Assembly (NCBI RefSeq): GCF_020091405.1 | Contig: NZ_CP081903.1 | Coordinates: forward strand, 2,542,501-2,606,500 | DNA: 64,000 nucleotides | Direction: 5' to 3' | DNA from: Bacteroides cellulosilyticus | Lineage (GTDB): Bacteria; Bacteroidota; Bacteroidia; Bacteroidales; Bacteroidaceae | Shown: positions 24,797 to 34,263 of the stretch, piece after piece | How positions within the stretch are numbered: position 1 is the first letter of the stretch | How the letters are laid out: each line of letters opens with the position of its first letter | Position numbers and translations under genes: made by a program | The notes under the pieces: generated by a model | Database searches by the model: none | What the model saw: the letters and a program-made list of their open reading frames with translations, nothing else | What the model was told of the DNA's origin: nothing

Positions 24797-26524
24797 ATGG
24801 ACGAAAACGTTTGGGAAGAGGTCATACAGGTCAATCCGGCACAGGCGGCATTCCTGGTAATGCCGTACAAGAACGGGTATGTCATCTATTCACGTGCAAC
24901 GGGTAAATCATTCATTACCGGTGCCGTGATAGATGACAATATCCGGCTGATGCCTCGTGGTATTACCACGCTCACACAGGCTACCATTGGTCAGGCGCTC
25001 ACTAAAACATTACCATCCGCTTTCAAGATGCTGGAGATGCTCGGTTACAAGCAATGGGATCCGGTCAGCAAGACCGGTGACTATGTGGTGTGCCGCAGTC
25101 CCATTGAAGGATGGTACAGGCCCTATGAACACATCATGTCGTTTGAGTACGGCATCAGCTTCTCCAATGGTCACATGCTCTACATACTTACGCAGGGCGG
25201 TAACAGCCGCGGTCCGAACGCGGATTACAACATCACCGACGAAGCGTTGACGCTTGATAAGGAGAAGTTTGACCAGGAGGCGGCACCGACCAACCGTGGT
25301 AATGAACACATCTTTGGTCGCAAGTCCAAGAATCCCGTTCTGAAACATCACGGCAACACCTTCCTCTCTTCCATGCCTTACACGCCTGAACAGAAATGGT
25401 TGCTTGAACCGGCCAAGTATTACGAAGAAGAACGCGGCATCCGGCTGTTTGATGTCTGGAATAAGATTGTGCGGTTACAGATGCAGCTCATTGATGCAAG
25501 GATTGCGAATGATGCGGGACTCTTCAAGGAGATCTGGAATGAAACCGTCCGTCTCCGTCAGAGTATCACACCGTTCGTTTCACGCGACGGCACGCTCTTT
25601 ATCCTCGGCTCTATCTTCGACAATATCGCCAATGTGGGTATGAACTATATCCTGAACCAGTATAAGGTGATGGATAAGCTTTCCTTCATGATCGAGATAC
25701 TGAACTTCATGGTGGATAAGATTGATAGCTGTTATTACCAACTGGATGAACGGCACGTGTATTACAATGCGACCAATGACGACTATATCCGTGACTTTGC
25801 CGAAGATCATAACTACAACTGGCAGCAGCTTGCCAATAACGATGACAGCCGGCGTGACCTGGACTGTACCCCCACGAAGCCGCTGGAACTGACGCCTGAC
25901 TGGGGTTCTGCCGCCTCGTTCCTTGAAGTGGCACAGGAGCGCAATTATGATTTCGTGACGAAGCTGCTGACACGTGAGCCGGTGGATAACAATATCAATG
26001 AATTTTTTGTCAAGCGTGACGAAGAAGACGATACGATGGTCAACGCGCTGATGGATAAGTTCTGTCACTATTACCGTAACCATATCAACAAGCACCTGCA
26101 TTATTACCGTGACCGCTACGGGGATGCACGCCGCGCCAACAATAAGAAATCCTATAATGAGCTTGCCATTGAGCGCCTGGAGAAACACGGCTGGACGGTG
26201 GAACAGCACACGCATGCGGGTATGGAGCCGCCGCAGCATGATAAATATCTGTTGTGGGCTTCTATCCTGGCGGAGAAGGACGAACGGTTCCCGAAGAAGC
26301 GTTTCAACGGCTCGAAATGCAAGTACACGCTTATATCCATGAACAACACGCGTGTCATTGAAGATCGTGAAGGACGGTTTGCCAAGGATAAGCGCAGCGA
26401 GCGCAACCAGTCCATCCTTCCTGAAGAGGCAACACACTTCGGGGATGCAGTCGATAAACGTGTCTGGACGAAGTACGGGCATCTGCTCAGGCAGGCATAC
26501 GGGTTCGTGGACGCACGTATCTGA
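24797..26524 (+). CDS. Terminase large subunit
   Basis: 575 residues. DNA-packaging motor ATPase and nuclease. Walker A-like SRATGKS at 32-38, acidic Walker B region ITDEAL near 146-151 followed by the coupling segment, and a C-terminal nuclease region with LTPDWGSAASFLEV and later acidic residues (KYLLWASILAE). Found after the small-subunit candidates. The nuclease part lacks strong recognisable RuvC-like spacing to my eye, but the whole order and length fit. Confidence 0.85.
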   Translation: MDENVWEEVIQVNPAQAAFLVMPYKNGYVIYSRATGKSFITGAVIDDNIRLMPRGITTLTQATIGQALTKTLPSAFKMLEMLGYKQWDPVSKTGDYVVCRSPIEGWYRPYEHIMSFEYGISFSNGHMLYILTQGGNSRGPNADYNITDEALTLDKEKFDQEAAPTNRGNEHIFGRKSKNPVLKHHGNTFLSSMPYTPEQKWLLEPAKYYEEERGIRLFDVWNKIVRLQMQLIDARIANDAGLFKEIWNETVRLRQSITPFVSRDGTLFILGSIFDNIANVGMNYILNQYKVMDKLSFMIEILNFMVDKIDSCYYQLDERHVYYNATNDDYIRDFAEDHNYNWQQLANNDDSRRDLDCTPTKPLELTPDWGSAASFLEVAQERNYDFVTKLLTREPVDNNINEFFVKRDEEDDTMVNALMDKFCHYYRNHINKHLHYYRDRYGDARRANNKKSYNELAIERLEKHGWTVEQHTHAGMEPPQHDKYLLWASILAEKDERFPKKRFNGSKCKYTLISMNNTRVIEDREGRFAKDKRSERNQSILPEEATHFGDAVDKRVWTKYGHLLRQAYGFVDARI

Positions 26525-27341
26525 TTCACTGCACATACATTCGCAACAGTTATCGCAATACTTATAACAGGACTCGCAACGATTGAGGACCGGATGCCGC
26601 ATCGGAGGACAGGCGGAGGGTGTTTTCTTTAATGTAAAAACCTATTACTTTTGTCATATTTCCTTACTTTTTGCGGTTTCCCTTGCGCTTTTTGATAGGG
26701 CGCGGTAGGAAGAAACTTCCGTTTCTTTTTCCATTCGGATGGAAAACGGGGTGTTGTGTGTTCATTTTCAAGAAGGTAACTTTCTTATAACATTCATTAA
26801 CAGAGTCCCCGGCGCGCGCAAAATCCGTACTGAAGAAATAGGCAGGCAAATCTATTTCCCCAGTACGGATTTTGCGCGCTTATAGAGGTAGGAAGCATCG
26901 CTTCCCGTGTTTGTTTGCACCCGTGCAGGTCCCCGGTCTTTTCTGTTTCAAATTCTTAGGTAGGGACCGTAGAGCGGTAAGCGTTCCGCTTGACGTACCT
27001 CCGTTTCTCTTCCGGAACTCCTTTTTATTTCTGCATGTCTGTATGCGGTCAGGTAGTCTTTTGAGTCCGCAAATGTAGGGCACCGGTCTGACAAGCAAGG
27101 TCAGGCGTTGTCCGCTAAAAAATCTCCACCTTGCAGGTAGTATTCAAGCCTCCGGTTTTAGTCGGAACCTTGCAGAATGTCATCCTCGGCACCTCAATTA
27201 TTGCGGCATCAAAAGGCAACCATACCGCACGTCATACAGACACGCCGGAATAAAAAAAAAGTCGTTCCGGGAAACGGAGAATCTGAAAAAGGCTCCACCC
27301 GACGACTCCAAAAATCCAGAATAAAATTAAAACTTACAGTT
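26525..27341 (+). other. 817-bp noncoding, hairpin-rich region before the PRTase gene
   Basis: No credible protein on either strand. It contains a perfect 19-bp inverted repeat (26814-26832 with 26861-26879), smaller hairpins (GGAAG-AAA-CTTCC near 26708, AAGAA..TTTCTT near 26770, AGCGG..CCGCT near 26973) and a T-rich first part. Length and structure suggest a noncoding RNA or regulatory leader for the two cargo genes downstream. Confidence 0.55.
26814..26879. repeat. Long perfect hairpin (19-bp arms)
   Basis: Left arm 26814-26832 begins GCGCGCAAAATCC; right arm 26861-26879 is its exact reverse complement. After a 2x2 mismatch a further GAAATAG/CTATTTC stem (26835-26841 with 26852-26858) continues it. 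Confidence 0.9.
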
Positions 27342-27908
27342 ATGGCAGCAAAAAGAAACATTCCCGAAGCATGGAAAAATCAGTGGCATAAACCGATGAT
27401 TTCCTTATTTGACTACATACCGGCAAGATACGAGGCTACAGAACGGGAAAAACAAATCCGCTCACTGATATGGGACTTCAAGGCTGGGAAACGCAGCAAA
27501 CAGGTAGCGGCTATCGTAGCGGGTAAGATAGCGGAAAAATTCGGTTCGTTTGCCGATACCATTGTGTTTGTCTGTGTTCCTGCAAGTTCGGCAGAACGGA
27601 CGGAAAAACGCTATCGGGACTTTTGCGAAGAGGTTTCCAACCTTTGCGGGTGTATGAATGGCTACAAAGCCGTGAAAGTGGGCGGAAAACGTATGACCAT
27701 CCACGAAACCAAGAAAGGCAAAAGCATACAGAACACGGAAACTATTACGCTGAATACTGACTTTTTCAACGGGAAGCGGGTACTGGTTTTTGATGACATA
27801 CTAACGAAAGGACACAGCTACGCACAATTTGCGTGCGCACTGGAGCAATTAGGTGCGGAAGTGTTGGGAGGTTATTTTTTAGGTAGAACAATTCTTTCTT
27901 ATAACTAA
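27342..27908 (+). CDS. ComF-like phosphoribosyltransferase
   Basis: 188 residues from the ATG at 27342; the longer frame from 27177 runs through structured noncoding sequence. The PRPP-binding motif is clear (VLVFDDILTKGHSYAQF), as is the upstream strand FVCVPASSAERTEKRYRDF. ComF-type PRTases accompany DNA-uptake and repair genes in bacteria; here the enzyme is paired with RadC 15 bp downstream and is not part of the virion block. Substrate unknown. Confidence 0.8.
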   Translation: MAAKRNIPEAWKNQWHKPMISLFDYIPARYEATEREKQIRSLIWDFKAGKRSKQVAAIVAGKIAEKFGSFADTIVFVCVPASSAERTEKRYRDFCEEVSNLCGCMNGYKAVKVGGKRMTIHETKKGKSIQNTETITLNTDFFNGKRVLVFDDILTKGHSYAQFACALEQLGAEVLGGYFLGRTILSYN

Positions 27909-27923
27909 TATATATTTTTTGTT

Positions 27924-28514
27924 ATGAATACTTTATTCGATAATGATTGCCGCTACATGAGTGACAGTGAACTGATTTACGAGATTAGCAATAACAGGCA
28001 GATTGTTTCAGACGTTGAACGCAGCAACGGGGAGATAGATATAGACAGGCTGTTTGCATCTTTGACGCCTGGACGCAAGAAAGTAGCTGTGGCAGCGGTG
28101 GAGATGTACAAGAGACAGCAGTCTCAACAGGTTGAACGCAGGCAGATTCTTTCAAGCAAGGATGTATACGAACTGATGCAGCCGTTAATAGGTGATTTAC
28201 GGAATGAAGAGTTTTGGGTCGTGGCTATTAATAATGCATCCAGAATAATCAAGAAAGTACAGGTTTCAGTAGGCGGTATAGACCAGACTTCGGCAGATGT
28301 ACGGCTGATAATGCAGGTGTTGATAAATACGGGAGCTTCGCAGTTTGCAGCGGTACACAATCATCCGAGCGGCAACAGCCGACCGAGCAATGAGGACAAG
28401 AGGCTGACGGAACAGCTTAAAAAGGCGGCAGCGTTATTCAATATTCGGATGATGGACCACGTAATTATAACGAATGACGGATATTATAGCTTTTGCGATG
28501 AAGGGATGATTTGA
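27924..28514 (+). CDS. radC: RadC-family JAB/JAMM-domain protein
   Basis: 196 residues. C-terminal MPN/JAMM domain with His145, His147, Ser149 and Asp158 in HNHPSGNSRPSNED, the metal-binding set of the family; the preceding strand FWVVAINNASRIIKKVQVSVGG also fits. N-terminal part is helical. RadC proteins are frequent in mobile elements, with a debated role in repair or recombination. Adjacent to the PRTase in the same orientation. Confidence 0.85.
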   Translation: MNTLFDNDCRYMSDSELIYEISNNRQIVSDVERSNGEIDIDRLFASLTPGRKKVAVAAVEMYKRQQSQQVERRQILSSKDVYELMQPLIGDLRNEEFWVVAINNASRIIKKVQVSVGGIDQTSADVRLIMQVLINTGASQFAAVHNHPSGNSRPSNEDKRLTEQLKKAAALFNIRMMDHVIITNDGYYSFCDEGMI

Positions 28515-28533
28515 CGGATGGGGTGCGGGCGCA

Positions 28534-28571
28534 CCCATTCCGTTTGCTCGCACGCTCGCAAACGGAATGGG
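28534..28571. repeat. 14-bp perfect hairpin after radC
   Basis: CCCATTCCGTTTGC (28534-28547) pairs with GCAAACGGAATGGG (28558-28571). An alternative stem GGGTGC/GCACCC shares the first three bases, so the two hairpins exclude each other. No T tract directly follows. Confidence 0.75.
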
Positions 28572-28680
28572 ACCCAAAGCGGTATTTTGTTTTATGTTTC
28601 CCGTTCCTTCAACCACGGAGGGGCTTTTTTTGTCCTATGAAAGCGGATGGTATGATTGTACCTTTGTGACAAAAAAAGAT

Positions 28681-29241
28681 ATGATACGCTTTATTACCAA
28701 GTTTGTCGGTACCTATGGGTATGATTCCCTGAAGGAGTTCTTTCTTTCGGTGGCGCCCAGTTTCAAATATAACCTGCAACTGCCGGCTATCTCCTTCAGT
28801 GCAATCACTGCGGTAGTCAGTGAATGGATAGGTATTACCCCGTTGCTGGCGATGGCCATGCTGATCGCCATTGTTTCCGAGATGTGGACGGGCATCAGGG
28901 CAAGCAAGATTCAGGGCATAGGATTTGAATCCTTCCGTTTCTCACGCTGTATCATCAAGCTGTGTATCTGGCTGACCATCATTTATATCACCCACTCATT
29001 CTATCTGGAGAGCAAGGCGGGGGCTGAAGAAAGCTTCATCATGCTGCTGGCCACCCTATTCTTTTCCATTGTCAAAGTGTTCGTCATGACCTGGTTCTGT
29101 GTGGAGCACGTGACAAGCATACTGGAGAACCTGGCGGTTATTGACGGCAAGCCTAAAGATACGCTGATCAGGCAGGTGGGCATGTTGTGGGTGACGGTTA
29201 CAGACAAGTTTAAAAAGAAGGTAGATGAGACGGAACGTTAG
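28681..29241 (+). CDS. Phage holin (toxin secretion/lysis holin family)
   Basis: 186 residues from the ATG at 28681; a TACCTTTG box at 28659-28666 lies just ahead. Three or four membrane helices near 45-62, 65-80, 105-125 and 132-155 with the family-like order ..LLAMAMLIAIVSEMWTGIRASKIQGIGFESFRFSR.., and a charged cytoplasmic tail. Holins make inner-membrane holes that release or activate the endolysin. It overlaps the next gene by 17 bp. Confidence 0.75.
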   Translation: MIRFITKFVGTYGYDSLKEFFLSVAPSFKYNLQLPAISFSAITAVVSEWIGITPLLAMAMLIAIVSEMWTGIRASKIQGIGFESFRFSRCIIKLCIWLTIIYITHSFYLESKAGAEESFIMLLATLFFSIVKVFVMTWFCVEHVTSILENLAVIDGKPKDTLIRQVGMLWVTVTDKFKKKVDETER

Positions 29242-29725
29242 CTATATGTTGTTATGTGCGGTTATTGCGCTTCTTTCCTATCAAGTCGGCTATTGGCTGG
29301 GATCCCGTCACCGGAGTATTGTCCGCGTTCCGGAAACGGTGGTCAGGCATGATACGATACGACCTGCCATTCCGGAACCGGAGGTAATTGTCCGTGAGGT
29401 ACCCGCAGAAGTGGATACGGCGGCTATACTGACCGACTATTTCTCGGAGAAGCATTATCTCGATACGATTATTGAGCGTCCTTACCTGCGGGTGGAAATG
29501 ACCGATGTCATATCCCGCAATGCGCTACTTGACCGTACTGTAGTGGTGGATTACCGGCAACCGGTTGTTTATAACAATGCCCTGGCTCTAGGATTGGATG
29601 CCGGGCGTTACAGCTGTGTGTTATCCGCGGGGTATCGGCGTAGGTCGTGGGAGTTCAAGGCGGGCTATGACCTGTACAATAAATCACTGGTGTTGGGTAT
29701 ATCTAAAGATCTGTGGAGATGGTAG
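29225..29725 (+). CDS. Membrane-anchored DUF6808-like protein, spanin candidate
   Basis: 166 residues. N-terminal anchor at 5-27, a proline and valine-rich periplasmic spacer (RVPETVVRHDTIRPAIPEPEVIVREV) and a C-terminal domain. It overlaps the holin gene, a position often held by i-spanin-like proteins in lysis cassettes. The family name is recalled, not searched; the spanin role is inference. Confidence 0.5.
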   Translation: MRRNVSYMLLCAVIALLSYQVGYWLGSRHRSIVRVPETVVRHDTIRPAIPEPEVIVREVPAEVDTAAILTDYFSEKHYLDTIIERPYLRVEMTDVISRNALLDRTVVVDYRQPVVYNNALALGLDAGRYSCVLSAGYRRRSWEFKAGYDLYNKSLVLGISKDLWRW

Positions 29726-30795
29726 CGAATTTGGTCAATAACACGTATCTGTTTTCCGCCGATATGGAGGATATCCGTATTACGGACGTACACGAAAAAC
29801 TGGTTTTCAAGATGACGGTTGACGGGCAGGAGGCGCTTTCTGAAGTGTACTATCCGGACAGTGGGAACGCAGTCGTCATTTGCGATCCGGGTGATATCAT
29901 CAATGAATATTTCGTTCGTCCGGAACTGGGAGGCGGTGATGACCGGATCATATTGCCGCCCATGACGGTACAACTGTCCCTTTCAGACAGCGAGGCAACT
30001 GCTGACTACACGCTTTATGTGTTCCACTCAAGATACCGCGTGTCTTTCGAGCCGCTGACCGGCTTCATATTTTATTCCCGCTATAAAATCAAGCATATCA
30101 GGCAGAATACGATTGATTACCTTTCCTTCTTCGTGTCTGACAAGACAAAAGTGTATCTGGATATCATCCACCTGGAATCCGGCAGCAGCGTCAAGAAAAC
30201 CGTTGAGCTGCAACTCTCCGATGCCAACCGGATGATGGCATATAACATGAGTCCGGTTAAGGTGGGCAAACTCGCGAGTCTCAGGGCCGACAATATCTTA
30301 TCGTATGATGCACGCATCACCGATGGCACATTGACGGACCTTGTAAGGTATGTCATTGACCGGAAAAGCCACCGTGAAATGCACCAATTTCTTTATTACA
30401 ATGTATTCGGGTTGCCGGAATCCATATCATTCTCAGGATTGGTGCAGTATAGTCCGGAACTGGAGGGTGATATCGCGGACATGGTGAAGCTGAAAAGGAG
30501 ATTCAATCCGTTTTTCAATGATCTGCGCACGGTCAACACCGGGTATTTGGACGAAAACAAATACAAGGCCCTGATAGACATGCTTACCTCTCCGGTACAG
30601 CGATGGTACGACACGCCTTCGTTGCCGATGGAGATCATCATCACAGATATTGACTTTACCCATACGAAAATGGGTAACCAGCGGGTAAACGTGAATCTGA
30701 CCTTCTGCCCGGCAAGCCGGAAGCATCAGGTATTTGACAGGTACTCGTTTGGGGGAGGTATCTTCGATTATACATTTGACAGGACATTTGAATAA
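29719..30795 (+). CDS. Tail-associated protein of unknown function
   Basis: 358 residues from the ATG at 29719 (the open frame begins with a GTG at 29713). Starts inside the preceding gene. Beta-rich with YLFSADMEDIRITDVHEKLVFKMTVDGQEA and a long central domain. Not recognised; resembles baseplate or receptor-binding proteins in composition. Confidence 0.5.
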   Translation: MVANLVNNTYLFSADMEDIRITDVHEKLVFKMTVDGQEALSEVYYPDSGNAVVICDPGDIINEYFVRPELGGGDDRIILPPMTVQLSLSDSEATADYTLYVFHSRYRVSFEPLTGFIFYSRYKIKHIRQNTIDYLSFFVSDKTKVYLDIIHLESGSSVKKTVELQLSDANRMMAYNMSPVKVGKLASLRADNILSYDARITDGTLTDLVRYVIDRKSHREMHQFLYYNVFGLPESISFSGLVQYSPELEGDIADMVKLKRRFNPFFNDLRTVNTGYLDENKYKALIDMLTSPVQRWYDTPSLPMEIIITDIDFTHTKMGNQRVNVNLTFCPASRKHQVFDRYSFGGGIFDYTFDRTFE

Positions 30796-30807
30796 ATAAT
30801 ATACACA

Positions 30808-31086
30808 ATGGAAACAATACGCAGAAATTTGGCATTGGCCGATATGGATATCCGCAGGGATGAACGCGGGAACCGGCGCGTCTTTTCGATAAAATTCGTC
30901 AGCAAGGAGGGTAAGGTCTACTTTATCCCGCAGGCATACGCCTGTGGTGCCGGACGCATGAACATGAAGGAATACCAGCTTCGGGGGGTACAGCCCTGCG
31001 ACTGCAAGGGCAATCCCGAAGGGCATCCCTATCCCGTGGATATAGACCTGATACTGGAGTATAACAAAATGAAAATCGTATTCTGA
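30808..31086 (+). CDS. Small phage protein of unknown function
   Basis: 92 residues, contains RRVFSIKFVSKEGKVYFIPQAYACGAGRMNMKEYQLRGV. Its TGA overlaps the ATG of the portal gene (TGATG). Not recognised; likely needed in the same assembly step as the portal. Confidence 0.55.
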   Translation: METIRRNLALADMDIRRDERGNRRVFSIKFVSKEGKVYFIPQAYACGAGRMNMKEYQLRGVQPCDCKGNPEGHPYPVDIDLILEYNKMKIVF

Positions 31087-32441
31087 TGAACATACTGTTT
31101 AATTCAAGCGGCATTCCCCTGCTGATGCAGTCCACGTACATATTCGGAGAGACAACCGGGGCACCGCAGAACGAGATGAAGGACCGTGCCCGGATCCTGT
31201 CGCCATACGACTTGTCGAATGTCAGTTACATAGATATCGACGGGGTGAAAGTACGCCCGTGGGGAGACGAGAACGATTTCCCGCAGAAGGCGGCCGAAGA
31301 GATCGGAAATACCAGTGTGCTTAATACCGGCTTGAAATTTCTCCGTAACCTGACACTTGGGCAGGGCATTTATCCTTGTACGGTGAACGGTTACGATGAT
31401 GGCGGTAACGAGATACTGAAGCCCGTTACGGATAGCCGGGTACAGGCTTTTGTTGCTTCCCGGAATGTAAGACGCTACATGGAGAAGGTACTGCGGGATT
31501 ATCTGAAGTTCGGTAACGGTGCTGTCCAGTTCGTTCCATCGGCAGCGGGTAATTCCTTTGCAGGAGTTAATCCGATAAATGCGCTTTATCGGCGCTATTC
31601 CGAAGTGGATGAGTACGGAGCATGTAAATGTATTGTTTCCGGATATTGGCCGCAGCATCCGGGCAAGGGGCAGTACACCAAGCTGGAGGTATTATCTGAA
31701 TATGATCCGCAGATGCACGCCGAAGTACTGAAGTTTGCCGGGAAGATGAAGAACGGATTCATCCTGCCGGTACGTGACAGCTGGAGCAATGATGACCTTT
31801 ACGGCATGCCTGTATGGTGGCCGGCATACGTTTGCGGATGGGTGGAGATTGCCCATCTCATCCCCCATTTCCTCAAGAAAGCATACAAGAACCAAATTAC
31901 CTGGAAGTGGCATGTACAGATACCGTATTCTTATTGGGAGAAGAAATACCCTTCCAAGGACTATTCCGTCACAGAACGCGAAGCGGCCATTCAGAAGTAT
32001 ATGGACTCGGTAGAACAGAATCTTTGCGGCCCGGACAATGCGGAGAAACCGATCTTCTCACATTATGCCGTCAATGAGATGAACGGCAGGATTGAAGAGG
32101 AATGGAAGATCAAGCCGTTGGAGAATAAATACCAGGGCAGCGACAACCTTCCGGTATCGGCAGCCGCCAACTCCGAGATATTGTTTGCCTTAATGGTCAA
32201 TCCCAATGTGCTTGGTGCCGGTATGCCGGGCGGTACATACGCCGGCAATCAGGGCGGTTCCAATATACGTGAGGCGTTCCTCGTGAATATTGCCAATGCC
32301 TGGATTGACCGGCAGAATATTCTGGATCCGATTGAACTCTACATAAAAATGAACGGTATGCCGGAGTGTGAGTTGCGTTTCCGCAATACCATTTTAGTAA
32401 CCCTCGATACCGGAAGCGGTACCAAAAAAACGTTGAGCTAA
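31086..32441 (+). CDS. Probable portal protein
   Basis: 451 residues. PWGDENDFPQKAAEEIGNTSVLNTGLKFL near the start and NPINALYRRYSEVDEYG, FLKKAYKNQITWKWHVQIPYSYWE and NPNVLGAGMPGGTYAGNQGGSNIREAF later follow the pattern of Bacteroides phage portal proteins (start-side 'WGdnN.fP' and end-side 'G..S.lREa'). Portal proteins form the dodecameric DNA channel at one vertex. It is separated from capsid and terminase genes by the lysis region, an unusual order. Confidence 0.75.
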   Translation: MNILFNSSGIPLLMQSTYIFGETTGAPQNEMKDRARILSPYDLSNVSYIDIDGVKVRPWGDENDFPQKAAEEIGNTSVLNTGLKFLRNLTLGQGIYPCTVNGYDDGGNEILKPVTDSRVQAFVASRNVRRYMEKVLRDYLKFGNGAVQFVPSAAGNSFAGVNPINALYRRYSEVDEYGACKCIVSGYWPQHPGKGQYTKLEVLSEYDPQMHAEVLKFAGKMKNGFILPVRDSWSNDDLYGMPVWWPAYVCGWVEIAHLIPHFLKKAYKNQITWKWHVQIPYSYWEKKYPSKDYSVTEREAAIQKYMDSVEQNLCGPDNAEKPIFSHYAVNEMNGRIEEEWKIKPLENKYQGSDNLPVSAAANSEILFALMVNPNVLGAGMPGGTYAGNQGGSNIREAFLVNIANAWIDRQNILDPIELYIKMNGMPECELRFRNTILVTLDTGSGTKKTLS

Positions 32442-33472
32442 TGATATTCAGTGCAGAGAAATGGAACAAGGGTGCCGAACTCAAGGCACTGATGAAGGTG
32501 AATACCGCGATTTCGTTTGATATGATGGAAGCACCGCTTCGGGGTGCCTTCCGGCAATTCCTGTTTCCACTACTGGGGGATGCGATGGCGGCCGAAGTGA
32601 TTGAGATATATAATTTCGGTCCGAATCCGGATGTGTTGGAACCGAATACTGAAGGGGCAACTGAACGGGAAAAACTGGATGCTCGGCTGCTTGAGATCTG
32701 CCAGCGCGCGAACGCGAACCTGGCGTTCTGGAATGATTTCGATGAAATCAGTGTCCGGATTACGGATGCGGGATTTCAACGGCAGAAGTCCGACAATGAA
32801 ACCTTTCAAGGGGTATATAAGTACCAGGAAGACAATCTTCGGCAGTCTTTCCGCAACAAGGGGTTCAATGCGCTGGATGAGCTGCTTGAGTTCCTGTATG
32901 CCCATATAGCGGAATATCCGGAATTTGCCGCCTCGAAAGCCTACCAAGACCGGAAATCCGCCATTGTCCGCAGTACTGCAGACGTGAATGATGTCTGTTT
33001 CATTGGCGGCAGCCGGATTATCTTCCTGCGGTTGCAGCCGCATCTGAAATTTGTGGAGGAAATGCTGCTTCAGCCGGCTATCGGTGACAGGCTCTATGAG
33101 CATCTGATTGACGGGCTGGTCAATCCCCCTGAAGATGAAGAACAACAGAAGAATGTGGAACGCTTGCGTCTGGCTTGTTCCCGCTATATTGGGACAATGG
33201 CGGTCAGACGGCTGTTGATGGAGACGGGCAGCATTACAGACCGCGGACTGTACTTTACAACAATCCGGTCAGGTGAAAAGGGTAATGAACAGAAAGAGCC
33301 GGTTGATACGAAACGGATAGCCGTACAGATACAGAACCTGAAGGCGGATGCCGACATGTATATGACCGCATTGCTGCGGATTGCCCGTAGTTATTTTACT
33401 GATTACTATGCCGGTGATCCCCGTAGGATATTCGACCGGGACAATGACCGTAAACGTACATTCTGGGTATGA
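32441..33472 (+). CDS. DUF6712-like head-tail connector candidate
   Basis: 343 residues. Starts on the portal stop (TAATG overlap). N-terminus IFSAEKWNKGAELKALMKVNTAISFDMMEAPLRGAF, helical middle, DUF6712-like by recall. Position after the portal suggests an adaptor or completion protein. Confidence 0.6.
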   Translation: MIFSAEKWNKGAELKALMKVNTAISFDMMEAPLRGAFRQFLFPLLGDAMAAEVIEIYNFGPNPDVLEPNTEGATEREKLDARLLEICQRANANLAFWNDFDEISVRITDAGFQRQKSDNETFQGVYKYQEDNLRQSFRNKGFNALDELLEFLYAHIAEYPEFAASKAYQDRKSAIVRSTADVNDVCFIGGSRIIFLRLQPHLKFVEEMLLQPAIGDRLYEHLIDGLVNPPEDEEQQKNVERLRLACSRYIGTMAVRRLLMETGSITDRGLYFTTIRSGEKGNEQKEPVDTKRIAVQIQNLKADADMYMTALLRIARSYFTDYYAGDPRRIFDRDNDRKRTFWV

Positions 33473-34263
33473 GAGAGCTTCGTATTGCATATCGCAGCTT
33501 CGGAGTCCGGCGTGAGGTTATACGCCGGGTGCCTCAGAAATGGGAAGAGCTGACACCGTCGCAGTTCCTGCTTGTGTCACGGTTTTACCTTCAGGAGACG
33601 GATGAATCATCCTTCCTGAAGGAGTTCTATCCCCTGCCTTCCGGTGTCATTGCGGACAGCTATTACAGGTATAAGCTGAGTGAGCTGATAGAGTTCATCA
33701 GCGACTGTCGTGTCCGGATGGATCGCTTTATTCTTTCCGGTGTGTCCGGATTGAAAGCACCGGGTGAACGCCTGAAGGGGATGTGTTTCGAGCACTTCAT
33801 GCATGTGGACACCGCCTTCAACCGCTATGCGCGTGACGGCAAGGATGCCTCACTGGATGCTTTCATATCAATGCTGTACCTGAAGGATAACGAATATATT
33901 GTCCTACCGGCAGGTGGAAAAAACGGCTTATTTAGCAGGCAGAAACCGCTGATACTGCAAAAACGGCTGTCGGAAGTGGCGAAGATAGACAGGCATGTCA
34001 AGTATGCTATATTCCTGAACTATGTTTTTGTCAAAAGGTGGCTTTCCAAGGCGTTCCCTTTCCTGTTTCCGTTGAACGAAGATCCGGAACCGGAGAAGAA
34101 CAACAAGAAACCGACCGCGCCATCGGTCAACTGGCTTGATATCTTTGATGCTTTTGTCGGTGATGATGTGGCGTTGCTGGAGAAATACCAGGCGATGCCA
34201 GTGGCAACGGCGTTCCGCCTGCTTAATAAAAGAATACGTGACGCTCAAAAACAGAAGAAATGA
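33469..34263 (+). CDS. Phage protein, possible tail chaperone
   Basis: 264 residues overlapping the previous gene by 4 bp (ATGA). Pattern VPQKWEELTPSQFLLVSRFYLQETDESSFLKEF and SVNWLDIFDAFVGDDVALLEKYQAMPVATAFRLLNKRI, the latter like C-terminal segments of tail assembly chaperones. Not certain. Confidence 0.55.
   Translation: MRELRIAYRSFGVRREVIRRVPQKWEELTPSQFLLVSRFYLQETDESSFLKEFYPLPSGVIADSYYRYKLSELIEFISDCRVRMDRFILSGVSGLKAPGERLKGMCFEHFMHVDTAFNRYARDGKDASLDAFISMLYLKDNEYIVLPAGGKNGLFSRQKPLILQKRLSEVAKIDRHVKYAIFLNYVFVKRWLSKAFPFLFPLNEDPEPEKNNKKPTAPSVNWLDIFDAFVGDDVALLEKYQAMPVATAFRLLNKRIRDAQKQKK

Noticed and set aside
26664..27098. Overlapping ORFs on both strands in the noncoding region
   Set aside because: Compositionally poor frames running through perfect hairpins; treated as noncoding.
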